Source: Lichina pygmaea (taxonomy: Eukaryota; Ascomycota; Lichinomycetes; Lichinales; Lichinaceae). From it: 64,000 nucleotides of DNA. This document shows, piece by piece, positions 1 through 10,643 of the stretch; positions within the stretch are counted from its first letter, which is position 1, and every line of letters begins with the position of its first letter. Made by a program: the position numbers and the translations under genes. Under the pieces are notes generated by a model. That model was given only the letters and a program-made list of their open reading frames with translations, made no database searches and was not told the origin of the DNA. The DNA is taken from the NCBI GenBank assembly GCA_963422465.1, contig OY730175.1, positions 1,116,001-1,180,000 on the forward strand, written 5' to 3'.

Positions 1-374
1 ACCTAAGCCTAAGTACTTTTCAAAGTTGACCAGGACAGATGTGTCATAAATCTTGGGGGTATCACACAGCACACATTTCTCAGTCGCATTTTTTTTTTGT
101 CGCATCCAGTGCCTAGCTCTACTTTACTTCAGTCAGACCTTGATTTTGATGTCATTCATGGCATTTGTGGGGGTATGGAGACTCCATCAGCTGTGTGGAG
201 TTTGGCAGTCGGGGCATGGAAGGCTGACTTGTCAATAGTTCTGGAGTACTTATGCTCCCTAGGGATCTTCGCTAATTTTGAGGTACCCCGGTACGTACCC
301 TTAGCTGAGGGGGGCATTGAAGTAAGAAGGGGGGTGGGGTAAGTGAAAAGTTGCATAGAGGGGGGCATCGCATT
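1..374. other. Left-edge stretch without a gene
   Basis: I see no gene here. The stretch has a 10-base T run near 90 and several G-rich strings between 305 and 365, with AGGGGGGCAT occurring twice. It borders the first foldback element and may be older transposon debris, but I could not match it to anything else in the window. Confidence 0.4.
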
Positions 375-375
375 A

Positions 376-1190
376 ATTGTCCGCCAACATAATGACCACC
401 CCAACGTACTGTAACATGGTCGCTTTCACCTAATCCACACTTCTATAACTCCACAACGCAACAACTAAATTGAAAAGTCATGTGCTCATTAGATTTCTCT
501 ACTTCCCTACTATAATCCATGAGGCTGTAGACTTCTCCTAATTTTTGCGGCATTGCTGAGAAGCTGCCATAGCTACACCACGAAAAGTAGCTCTTTGATA
601 GAACCAATCTCAAACACCTGTAACTCCACAGCACAACAATAAAATAGTAAATATTATGCGCCCATCTGATTCCTCTACAACTGTACTATCATCCCTGAGC
701 TTGTAGACTTCTGTTGACTTCTGTGGTGTTGTTGAGAAGCTGTGGTAATTGCTATACCTGCCTTAGCTACCACGAGAAGTGAAGCATGCAGCCAAGACGG
801 CAGCAGCAAAGACAAAGGGCACAGTAACTTCTACAGCTTCTCAACAACACCACAAAAATCTTGAAGAGTTGACAGAGTCAGTGATGATAGTACAGATATA
901 GGAGAATCAGATGGACACATCATATCTCCTATTCTTTCTATCAAGGATCTGCTTTTTTGTTCGGTTGCTATAGTGGTATCTTAACAACACCACAAGAACA
1001 GGAGAACCCTGAAACTTCACAGATTATAGTAGAGAGGTACGTATGTAGATGAATCTAATAAGCACATCAGATTCTATTTTAGTTGTTGTGGTGTGGAGTT
1101 ATAGAACTGCAGACTTGGTGAGAGTGACCATGTTACCTTTGTACGTTGGGGTGGCGTGGGTGGTCATTATGTTGGCCTGGTGGACACCCT
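376..1190. mobile_element. Foldback/MITE-like DNA element A, about 815 bp
   Basis: The two ends form a long inverted repeat: the left arm from about 384 (CCAACATAATGACCACCC) reappears reverse-complemented up to about 1176, followed on both sides by related strings down to ACTCCACA. TA dinucleotides at 374-375 and 1191-1192 would fit a TA target duplication, as expected for Tc1/mariner/pogo elements, but the outermost bases align less well. Inside are two degenerate copies of a module (roughly 450-560 and 600-755) containing TGTGGTGTTGTTGAGAAG, and inverted copies between 830 and 1120. The same module occurs in elements B and C below although the terminal repeats differ. There is no transposase frame, so it is non-autonomous. 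Confidence 0.65.
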
Positions 1191-2378
1191 TACGGAGAAA
1201 GGGGGTCCCGACCGAGCTAGCGAGGGAAGGGGACGTACGGCAGTACCTCCTCGGCACGGGTGATCCGGCAAAGGAAGTAGCGAGAAAAAGGCAACGCAAG
1301 GAGGGTCGGCCGGGAATGTGGGGTCGAGAAGCGAACCGGAACTTCGCGAAAACGGCGCTGCGTCATAGCATCGTGAGATTTAGCCGAGATGGACACCGCC
1401 GGCAGGAGTCAGTCCTCGATCCTCGGGGACCGTGTGGTCGTGTTATATATCGAAGTGGCGCGACTCCACTCGGCGCTGGTCTTGGTGGCTCAATTGTTGC
1501 CTTCTGGAAGACACTTCAGCACCCGCTCGAAGTCGGAGGAAAGAGGGCAGCACGTGATGACTTGTGCATCGTACTCTGATTTTGTCCGCATCGAGCTGGC
1601 TGAGTCACAGTTTCTTTGTCAGCAACATGATTCGTGCCCACCCGTAACGTTGTACGTACGTACGGAGTACTCGTAGTAGATTAGTATGCCGAAAACTCGG
1701 CGACTGAGTCAAAATACGGAGCCACCCACTCACCGAAGCACACCAGCCAAACTCCTCTTGTCAGCCAAGTATGGATCAGATCCCTGAATTCTTCGACCAT
1801 CCAGCAGCTCCAAAGTGACAGCAAATGACTTGAGATAAGCGTCTGCATGCTCAGCACCAAGCAGTCACTGATGGCAACATGGGTAACACTGGTATTGAAG
1901 TGTTTCTACAGAGGTAGATGTCTTGAGAATTGTGACGATGCGGCTCTGCAACTAACTTTTGCTTGTACCGTATGGTACGTACGTAGTACGAAGTAAGTTA
2001 CTGTAATGTTCACCCACATCGTACTGTACAATTAGTAGGTCTGAGAGTTTGGGGAGAAGGATATTTGTTCTGTCGCCAAGCTACTCCTTGAATCTTTTAC
2101 CAAGAGCATGGCATTGACTCTACGTATTACAAAGAGCCAATCAACGGTCAGTCCCTTCGCATATTCGATCTTCCGAAAGTTGTCACGTGGTCGCGATCAT
2201 TTTTGATGGAGCTCTAGGAGTTCTCTGGACGGCAGCCATGGCGATGTTGTAGGCAGACCGCCAGTTCCTGGCGCGAGACTTTGACGAAGAAGGTCCTGCT
2301 TCATTGCGTCCAAGTGTATATGTACGTACGTACATACGTACAGCATGCGCATAGAGAGTATCGTCTAGTTACTCCAAG
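1191..2378. other. Intergenic DNA upstream of the HeLo gene
   Basis: No convincing gene. The open frames here have no recognisable motif and lie over each other on both strands. GTAC-palindrome strings occur at about 1650-1675, 1975-1995 and 2320-2342, the last about 40 bases before the start codon of the next gene. No clear TATA box is visible. Confidence 0.4.
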
Positions 2379-3986
2379 ATGGAAGCCGCCGGATTCGCGA
2401 TCGGCGTCGTGGGCGCTGTAGGCGTGCTGGGTCACGTCTTTGACGGCTGCATGAAAGCCTACTCATATTTCACCGTCGCCGCGAGTTTTGGCAGGGATAG
2501 CGAACGTCTGCTTTGCAAAATCCGCATCGAGGAGATGCGACTGCTGGTGTGGGGTCGCGAGTGGGGCGTCAAGGAAGGCAAGCTCGAGGCGCATCTGGCC
2601 GCGGTGAGCGGAGAGAACGACGGCTTGAAGAAGCTTGCCGAGACGATCTTGAGCCAGCTGTTGGACACAATCGGGAACAGCAAAAAGCTCAAGGAGCGAT
2701 ATGGGGTCAGAGAAGAGGCGCCGACCGGGAAGACGCTCAATCCGAGCAGATCTCCCGACCTGGGCGCCGGGAGCGGCTGGGGTGAATTCAAGATGAAAGC
2801 CAAGTGGGTCGTCGGCGACAAGGAAAAGTTCGAGTCGCTCTTGAAAGAGCTGAGAGACTACAATGATGGGCTGGAGAGGCTGTTCCCACCGGCGCGCATT
2901 GCCACGCTGCAGCGAACATGGACCAACGAGCTGCTGCAGACGGCGAAGAGAGACGTCTGTCAGCTCAATCTCCTCGAAACGGCATCCAGCGGCGTCTACC
3001 CGCAGTTGACCGCATGCGCCAGCCTCAAGCAGCTGCGCATCAACCTCGACGAGGAGGAGTCGAAGAGATTCAAGCCGACATCGGAGCTGAAGATCCCGAA
3101 GCACTGTGTCCACATCGACGAAGACGAGGAGAAGAGAGTCACCGGGGAGCACAAAAGGAGCGCGGACGGACTTGGAGAAGCCGTCGTCGTCGAGTGGATC
3201 ACGTACGAGCCGGAGATGGATCTGGATACGCGACTCGTCATCTACCAGAGGGTCGACAGCCTGGCTCGCATGGTGCATTCCGCGTCGAATCGACATCCGG
3301 ATCTCCATACGCTCGATTGCGTCGGCTACATTGACGACTCGGAGAAATCGAGGTACGGTCTTGTGTACCGCTGCCCCGCCCGAGCGGCGCAGTCACGGCC
3401 GGTGACGCTCGCGTCCTTGATCGCCAACCCTCAACTCCGCACGCCCGACCTGAGCGACCGCTTTCGGCTGGCGCACTCGCTTGCCGTCGCGTTGTGGTCG
3501 TTTCACTCGCTCGACTGGCTGCACAAGACCTTCTATGCCGGCAACATTCTGTTCTTCCACGCCGGCCAAGATCTGGAGCAGCCGTACGTGACCGGCTTCG
3601 AGAGTTCGCGGCCGGACTACCTCAACGAGATGACGGTGGCGTCGAAGAACGACACAAAGCAGGATCTGTACCGCCACCCGGACTCGCTCGGCATCTGGCG
3701 CGAGACGTACCGAAAGGCGTTCGACGTCTACTCGCTGGGCCTCGTCCTCCTCGAGATTGGGCTGTGGAAGAGCGTCCAGGACTTCCATCGGCCCAAGTAC
3801 ACGCCCGCGCTGTTCAGGGACAAGGTCATCCTCACCGGCATCGTGCCGAAGCTGGGAGGCAAGACGGGGAGGAGATACCAGGCCGTCGTCGAACGATGTC
3901 TCCGGAGCCACTTGGCCGAAGATCGTGACGAGGTCGAGAAGTCGATGGAGTGGATCGTCTTGACGCTCGAATCGCTACGGGTGTGA
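2379..3986 (+). CDS. HeLo-domain protein with a C-terminal pseudokinase-like domain
   Basis: This is one uninterrupted frame of 535 residues. Residues 1 to about 210 resemble the fungal HeLo (prion-inhibition and propagation) domain: the start MEAAGFAIGVVGAVGVLGHV and the following SFGRDSERLLCKIRIEEMRL, then LLVWGREW, are typical. HeLo domains are membrane-active helical bundles used in fungal cell-death and incompatibility systems such as HET-S. Residues about 290-530 look like a protein-kinase fold: a hinge-like region, WLHKTFYAGNILFF where the HRD catalytic loop should be, VTGFESS where DFG should be, and FDVYSLGLVLLEIGLW as the helix-F region. The HRD and DFG aspartates are not in place, so it is probably a pseudokinase. 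I infer a signalling or cell-death role from architecture only. No partner NLR or amyloid-motif gene is seen nearby and no C-terminal prion motif is evident. Confidence 0.8.
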   Translation: MEAAGFAIGVVGAVGVLGHVFDGCMKAYSYFTVAASFGRDSERLLCKIRIEEMRLLVWGREWGVKEGKLEAHLAAVSGENDGLKKLAETILSQLLDTIGNSKKLKERYGVREEAPTGKTLNPSRSPDLGAGSGWGEFKMKAKWVVGDKEKFESLLKELRDYNDGLERLFPPARIATLQRTWTNELLQTAKRDVCQLNLLETASSGVYPQLTACASLKQLRINLDEEESKRFKPTSELKIPKHCVHIDEDEEKRVTGEHKRSADGLGEAVVVEWITYEPEMDLDTRLVIYQRVDSLARMVHSASNRHPDLHTLDCVGYIDDSEKSRYGLVYRCPARAAQSRPVTLASLIANPQLRTPDLSDRFRLAHSLAVALWSFHSLDWLHKTFYAGNILFFHAGQDLEQPYVTGFESSRPDYLNEMTVASKNDTKQDLYRHPDSLGIWRETYRKAFDVYSLGLVLLEIGLWKSVQDFHRPKYTPALFRDKVILTGIVPKLGGKTGRRYQAVVERCLRSHLAEDRDEVEKSMEWIVLTLESLRV

Positions 3987-5737
3987 CAGTGTTCTGCCGC
4001 GGTCTCATTCCCGCGATGAAGCTGTCGGCCATATGTGTCTTCACTTCCACCGCTCTCTTGTCTTTTGCGTTCGAGTGATGACTTGGCACAACACAATCTT
4101 TGCACCTATACCCATCTCGATGACGTCTTTCTCTAGTCTTTACAACCAAGAACATTTCCTATAAGTATATTAAAACAGCGTTTTTCCCAATGGCACGAGT
4201 CCTACGCCTCTTTGACCCCCTTCCAGCCGGCCCACGTCCAAAATCTCGCCATTCCGAGTCCTTTACACCAACAATCCCGTCCTTTCAGTCAAGCCCTTTG
4301 TCTGTCTCTTCATCTCCCCACCTCATCTCCTCCTAGGGACTCATTAGGCCCAACCATTGAGCTCATCTATTCTGTTTCCGGCAACGCAAAGTCCGACAAA
4401 GCTTCATTTCATCAAGATCATGACTCCTACTCACGACAGGCAGTAACGAACGATACATGATAAAACGGGTCAAACTAACGAGTTGAACGACCAAGAGCTG
4501 CAACGACGTTTTCCTTCCGAGCAAGCAAACTGTTTCCTCGAGCCATCCATGGGAGGCATGCATCAGAGGCATGCACCAGAGGCATGCACGGAGGGTTGAA
4601 ATGTTTCAACGATAGATGATATCGATATGGTTCATGGTACATAATACAATGCATTCGCCAGCACTTGTCCTTTGTGGTAGGAGTTGTCCATTCCGACACC
4701 TTCCAGAAGACCTTTTGCTCCTTTTCTTTCGTCCTTCGATCCATCCTTCGATCCATTCTTCCTGCGTTCCTTCACTCCACCCATCTGTCTATCGTACTTG
4801 TCTTCCTCCCTTCCTTCCTTCTTCCGTTCCTCCTTCCTTCCATCCATCCGTACAAGCCACCACAAGCTCCAAACCGTACACCCGAACCAAGTCAATACGG
4901 TCACAATGAACCAACAATCACAATCAAGTCTGGTCGTTGAGAGGACGATCCGGTGGTTCCGCCTAGGGCTTCGGGTTTCTGGGGGCGCATGCAGGTCGAT
5001 TAGCTTAGTCGTCCTAGATGAGACCAGTCGTCTCCCTTCTCTCTCATTTCTCCGCTGCCTGCTCGTAGAGTTCTAGCTCGAACGAAATCGACATACCAAA
5101 CACCTTGTCCTGAAATTCACTTTTGAAAAAGGGTATGTAGGTCGGTGTGCTTGGTGTGAACAACATCTCTCATTCGGCCAAACCATTCACACGCACAGGC
5201 CGCTACACAGGCAGATAGACGAGCAGACAGACAGACAGACAGACAGAGATGGACCCTTCCGGGAAGATAGACACACTCGATACATAACCCCCAAGTGATC
5301 CCCTCTTCAAACACGGGTAAACAAGCATATTCGCACATATGTCCCCAGCATCTCTTCAGAATATGAGTGTCTATCAAGTCGACTGCTTGGTTTAGTGCTG
5401 TGCGTGACCGGCTAGCTGGCTGGTCTGGACGCTACGGTTCTAATATCGAACTTTCTCCGTGAAGGAGAAGAAGATGGAGCCATGCATTGTACTTCATTCC
5501 TTTGCTGGCCCAGGTGCCATCTGATTCTTCTGTTGGCGTAAATGATTCCAAGTGCCACTTGCTTCTACGAGGGTACGGAGGGGTACAGTAGGGGACGGTG
5601 GGTGTTGGACTTGTCTCGCCTCATTGAACCTTCATGTTGCTGACGCGGATGACGCAGCTGACGCAGTAGACAAAGCAGATGCAGCAGGCACAGTCCACAA
5701 ACACTCGAGTCATCCCGTCCAAACACATCACCCACCC
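3987..5737. other. Intergenic DNA between the HeLo gene and SAS10
   Basis: I see no gene. The stretch holds the presumed 3' ends of two genes that converge here. Simple repeats dominate: a pyrimidine-rich TTCC/CATCC tract at about 4725-4855 and an (AGAC)n run at about 5224-5250. A direct repeat AGAGGCATGCA lies near 4565-4590. Confidence 0.45.
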
Positions 5738-7781
5738 TCAGAGCTTGACGCTCTTGACCAGTTTCGTCTTGATGCCTGTCATCTCGCCCTGGTATCCACC
5801 CCTCTGCTCGCCGCCGCCGTACACCTGCCGGACGCTGCGCAGCTTCTTTTGCTTCTCGGCGAACTTCTTGCGCTTCTTGACGCGCGGGTTGCGCACGTCC
5901 TTCCTGCGGTGCGGCGCCAGGCCCTTGTTCTTCTCGATCTGATACGTGACCGCGCGTTTGCCATCCGGGCCAACGCCTTCGTCCTGGTCGTGGTAGGACG
6001 CGGTCGGATGTGCGTTCGACGGCCCGCTGATGTCGTCTGCCTTGCCGCGACGCTTCTTCTTGCTGGCGACGATGAGGTCGTAGTATTCTTCGTCGCTGTC
6101 CTTGCGGTCTTTGTTGGCCGGCAGGAGATCTCCGCCGTCCTCGTCATCACCTTCGCCGTTGGCCCTGCCGAGATTTTCTGAAGCATCGCCTGCTCCGTTG
6201 CGCATTCCTCGTTTCTCAGCCTCAGCGTTGAGCCTCGCCTGTCGATCTTTGAGCCGCTCTCTGTAGGGAAGATCAACGTCGCCTCCAGCGTCTCTGCCGG
6301 CGTTCGACCGTTTGTTGGCCTTCTGCGCGATCTGAGACGTGTAGAAACGGAGAGTCTTCTTTTTACGCGCCTTCTCGGCCGCATCAACAGGGTTGAGGAC
6401 CGACTCTTCGCCAAAGTCAGACAATCGGCCGGCGGCAGTGAGGGACGCGTCGATATCCTGGGTCTGCTGCGCCTTGATTCGGCTGGTAATAGCGGAGAGA
6501 CCGGCGAGCTCTTCTTCAGTCTGTCTGATCTTCTCGGCCAGACGCCTTTCAGCCTCAGCATGAGCGACTTCAAGCGCGGCTTGCCTCTTCCGGGGTCGTA
6601 GCTTGTTCCGGGGCTCGGGGTTCTCTAGGTTGTCACGGCTGTTTTTCCGAGCCTCTTTGTCGTCTTCCGCGACAGGCTTCATGATCATGGCATGCTCTTT
6701 GGCTGAGGCTTCCACATCATTGGGAACTGTCAGATCCTTGACGCGCTCCCAAAGCTGGCGACATGCAAGAAGGCGCTCCATGATTGGATGGTCCTTGAGG
6801 TCTGGCGGGCCTGTGGCCGCCGCCGAGCGCACACCAGCCTCGGCCGTCGAAGTAAGAATTGCAAAATACATGCTCAGAGCGCCGAGATATGACGTGAGCG
6901 AATGGAACTTCAGCGACAGAATGCTAGGAATGGAAGGTTGATCTGAATCCTGCTCAAACGAGGCCACTTTAGCGGTGTATGTCACCTTGAGATCGGCATA
7001 CAGAGGTTGGAGCCTGATAAACTCGTGTGAGAGAGGGCCAAACTCCGGATATCGAAGGTTAAGTATGCGTAATCTTTCTTGCGTCCCCATTGAGTCTGTG
7101 ATCTCCAGTTGAGGGAGTACTTCGGTCACGGCCCGGCCATCGTCCGCCCCCTGGCCGGCCTCGGCATCGTGTGGCGCGCCGTCGTCTAGCCATGCAGAAT
7201 CATCGAATCCAAAGTCAGCTTCTGTCTTATTCTTGAGTCGCTTTTGCTGCAAGCGCCGTGCTTCGGCTTCCTCTTCTGCTGCGTCTTCTTCGTCCTCAAT
7301 CTCGTCCTGGTTGTAGTAATCCCTTTTCGATGCGCCCCAAGTCTCCAGAGCGTCTTCATCGTCGGTACCTGCGCCATCTGCACTATCATCGATTCCGAGA
7401 TCCTTGGTTGCTTTCGACGCGGTTGATGCTCGCGGTTTCTTCTCCTTTTGCGCTTCGACTTCATGGTACTGATCCTCCGCCGAGGTCGACTCATATCCTT
7501 CGAGAACCTCCTCGTCGGAGAATTCTATGTACTGATCTGTATCGTTGTTCAGTTCTGTACCAGAGTTGCTCTGCGGGCGAAATGGCACCTTGGTCACGTA
7601 AGCCCTCATCTTTGGCGGTATCTTCGAGAAGAACTTTGTCCTGGTTGAGGAAGAATTCATCTTCGGAATCTGCAACGTCTTCGTAGGTCGTCAGCCGCTT
7701 CAATTTGCCGTCGGACCCCTTCTGCTGGGTCTGCTCTGGAACTGGCGGAGGTCGATTAGAGCGCTTCCGTTTTTTGCCCAT
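5738..7781 (-). CDS. SAS10: Sas10/Utp3 small-subunit processome protein
   Basis: Two exons are inferred, 7781-7598 and 7536-5738, joined across a 61-nt intron (donor GTGACC, branch-like CTGAAC, acceptor ATACAG), giving 660 residues. The start MGKKRKRSN followed by TYEDVADSEDEF is typical of the family. The first frame without splicing runs into an unrelated sequence, so the intron is needed. An acidic N-terminal third precedes a helical Sas10/Utp3/C1D domain around residues 240-340. The basic C-terminus (NKGLAPHRRKDVRNPRVKKR and KLVKSVKL at the end) is the conserved Sas10 C-terminal domain. The family acts in the nucleolus with U3 snoRNA in 18S rRNA processing. Its start codon lies only about 140 bp from transposon B. 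Confidence 0.93.
7537..7597 (-). other. SAS10 intron
   Basis: This 61-nt intron reads GTGACC at the donor and ATACAG at the acceptor, with CTGAAC near the 3' end. Removing it moves the reading frame by one base and joins the family-typical N-terminus (DKVLLED) to the acidic block (QYIEFSDEEVL). Confidence 0.75.
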
Positions 7782-8298
7782 GTTTGCGTCCTCTATCGGT
7801 GCTGTCGTTTGTGGGTGCCAAGAGTGGATGGTGTACGGAAGTATTGAGCCTTTTCACATGTGCGTAGGGCTGAGTCACATGATTTACGGATCGGAATCTA
7901 CAAGTACGGGGTACTACCGGTATACCCGTGCCACGGGGGGCTACACCCTCTCCTCCGACACCTTCGGTACGTCTGGAACACCTCTCCATCCGGGGAGGTG
8001 TCTAACACCGGAATGAAAGTATCAGCGGTATGAAAGGTTTTCAGTTGCAAGTCAGCTGCAACATCCATAACTTCACAACACAACGACTGAATTGAAATGT
8101 AACCGGCTTATTTGATTCTCCTACTTCTCTACTATCATCCTTGAGGATATAGGCTTCTCTAGATATTTGTGGTGTTGTTGAGATGTCATGATAGTCGTCA
8201 CTCACAGAACAGGCCATTGACAACATCAATTTGAAACACCTACAACTCCACAACTAGATGGACAAGTGATAACTTTTATGTGCCTATCTCATTCCCCT

Positions 8299-8311
8299 AC
8301 TCTTCTACTAT
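8299..8311 (+). repeat. Left target-site duplication of the LINE
   Basis: ACTCTTCTACTAT here is repeated exactly at 10156-10168. The two copies bracket the LINE and show that it inserted into element B. The sequence on either side rejoins into a continuous internal module of the host element. Confidence 0.9.
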
Positions 8312-10155
8312 ACCGTGATAAGGTGGCTACAGTCCTCAGCCTGGACATGGCAGCGGTGTTCCCAAACATGTCACACGACCCACTACTGCACATCCTCCGG
8401 CAAGACTGCGTACCGACAGCACTTCTCAGATGGACAGCCCGCTTCCTGAAGGATCGCCAAACCTCCCTAGTTCTGGGGTGATGGCAGAGTGACACTCACC
8501 AGGTGTCCACCGGCATACTGCAAGGGTCCCCAGTCTCCCCAATCCTTTTCCTATTCTTCAACAAGGATCTGGTCAACTTCTGCGCTCGAGGAACTGGAAA
8601 GGTGTCGGCTATTGGCTTTGTTGACAATGTCAACATCCTAGTGGTTGGCAACAGCACAGAAAGTAACTGCTGAATGCTCAAACACATCCACCACAGCTGC
8701 ACCACCTGGGCCCACCGCCACGGAGCCACCTTCACCCCACACAAATATGAATTGATGCACCTGACTTGTTCCCCAAGGTGATTCAACATGGCTGCAGGTG
8801 TCAACCTGGAGGGTATCACCAAGGCCCTGCAACCAACCCTCTGGATACTTGGTATCCTACTAGACCCGAAGCTCCGCTGGGGACTGCACGTGAAGTGCAC
8901 AGCTGAAAGGGCAACACAGCAAAGCTAGGCCCTCTCCACCATCACAGGATCCACCTGGGGAGCCACCTTTGACAAAGCATGGCTGATCTACAACACTGTG
9001 GTGCACCTGGTCATCACCTACAGAGTGACAGTGTGGAGCCTGCTAGACAGCCTCCTGAGGCCAGCGCAATGACACTGGATTGGAGATGCCCTTGAACAGC
9101 AGTAACAACACTGCCTTCAGTCATTTACTGGTGGCTTCAAGGCCACCAGCTGGAAGCAGCTCAAGGGCAAGGCCACTGTCCCACCCCTCCAGGCACACAT
9201 GGCACAACTGCAGCTACAGGTGTGCACCAGGATGGAAGCCTCTGGGGTCTGGACAGAGATTCAAGAGGCCTGTGAACAATTCAAGTGTCAGCTAGCCCGA
9301 AGACCAGGCTAATGTCACCACACCTACATCTCACCAGGCCAGGCTTAACACCACTGGGCAGAGTTGATTCTTTGGCCCCAGCAGACACTGGAATCCACCA
9401 AGGGCTCCCTGGGCCTGCCCCCGTGGGCTGACAGCCACCCCGCAGGCACTCCACCCCTAGGTACCCCCCCCCCATGAACAGTCTGGCAGGCCCACTTGCT
9501 ATCAGAGCAATAGTGCTGGGAACAATGGCACAAACTCCACAGTGGGCCCCCACCTCAAGTCCAGCTGCTGGACCCAGATCCTGGAGGGGGAGACAATTAG
9601 AAGCTGGATAAGATGCTGTACTGGGCGTCCCTCCGGCTTTGCCCCAGCCTATCCAAGGCCCAAAGCAGTATCCTAACACAGACGCGCACAGGTAAGATCA
9701 GGCTGGCAGCCTTCCTCTGCAAGTGACAAGTCCCCAGCTTCCTGATGCTGGCTTGTTGCTGCGGAGTGCAGTGGGAGACTGCCAAGTATGTTGTTCTAGA
9801 GTGCCCACACCTGCAGCAAGTACACTGCAGTCTTTACACTGCGACTGCTACCACTGACTACCAGATGATGATCTCACACCCATGGCCTGCCACCACCCTC
9901 ACCTTTTGGATCCTACACCACGGAGTTCTCTCCCAGTTCTCCTGGGCTCAGGAGCAGCTGGATACTGGTTACTAACCAGTCACCCCCCCCCCCCCCCCAT
10001 GTTCTACAGATTACTTGAGAGGATAGCGCTGCCTGAGGCGCTGCAGGGAGAGGTTTTTACTCTGTTGAGTTTTCCTAGCCTAATTCTATAGTTGACCCAG
10101 TGTAGCCTAGATACACTAGTGCTAGAATGGTGTAGGAATTCAATCAATCAATAAA
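8312..10155 (+). mobile_element. 5'-truncated, degenerate Tad-like LINE
   Basis: This 1,844-bp insertion begins inside the reverse transcriptase (LDMAAVFPNMSHDPLL, the motif-A region), then shows STGILQGSPVSPILF and a motif-C-like FVDN in place of FVDD. Further on are FTPHKYELMHLT, GILLDPKLRW and RTGKIRLAAFL. A C-terminal Cys/His-type region CCCGVQWETAKYVVLEC is typical of ascomycete Tad-clade elements. The 3' end is a short CAAT-repeat tail (CAATCAATCAATAAA) rather than poly-A. About ten in-frame stops occur, so it is not active; the start is a typical 5' truncation. A 16-base C run lies at 9983-9998. A related fragment sits at the right edge of the window. Confidence 0.88.
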
Positions 10156-10168
10156 ACTCTTCTACTAT
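10156..10168 (+). repeat. Right target-site duplication of the LINE
   Basis: This is an exact copy of the 13-base string at 8299-8311 and directly follows the CAAT-rich LINE tail. Confidence 0.9.
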
Positions 10169-10643
10169 CATTCCCGATGCTACAGGCTCTCCCAGATTCT
10201 GCTGGTATTGTTGAGTAAATACTGTGGTTACTATAACCACCTTAGCTACCTTAGAAAGTTGAGTCGCCCGCTTCGCTTCTCTCAGACATGCGATCTTTTG
10301 GTCACTCTTCCTTGTTTTGTAGATATATTACTTTCATGGCTTGTGAAAAGGCCTGCAACCTCAGAAATGATAGTGCAGAAGTAGAGGAATCAAATGGGCC
10401 AGTTATATTTTCATATAGTCGTTGTGTTGTGGAGTTATAGGCATTGCAGTTGGTCTATCAAGAAAACCTTTCATACCGCTGATACTTTCATTCCGGTGTT
10501 AGACACCTCTCTGGATGGAGAGGTGTTCCAGATGTAGTACCGAAGGTGTGGTAGGAGGGGGTGTAGCCCCCCGTGGCACGGGTAGCGCCAATCCGATATT
10601 CCGGGAAAATAATCTAAACAAGCTCTCATGCGGGGTTTAGGCA

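Larger units (their letters stand above)
7925..10582. mobile_element. Pogo-like inverted-repeat element B, interrupted by a LINE
   Basis: Both ends carry CCCGTGCCACGGGGGGCTAC in opposite orientation, flanked by TA (7923-7924 and 10583-10584), the target duplication expected of the Tc1/mariner-pogo group. The inverted repeats extend about 115 bp, to about 8042 on the left and from about 10465 on the right, ending at GGTTTTC. Without the LINE and its duplicated target, the element would be about 801 bp, close to elements A (815) and C (813). Internal modules with TGTGGTGTTGTTGAGA lie at about 8060-8190 and 8235-8311, continuing at 10169-10260, with inverted copies at about 10350-10450. No transposase frame remains. 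Confidence 0.85.

Noticed and set aside
1-20. ACCTAAGCCTAAG at the left edge as a telomere end
   Set aside because: Only two imperfect units occur and they do not continue; fungal telomeres show many exact TTAGGG-type repeats.
4616-5076. Overlapping frames rich in Ser/Pro/His as a cell-wall protein
   Set aside because: They are translations of a TTCC/CATCC repeat in all frames, with no signal peptide or conserved end.
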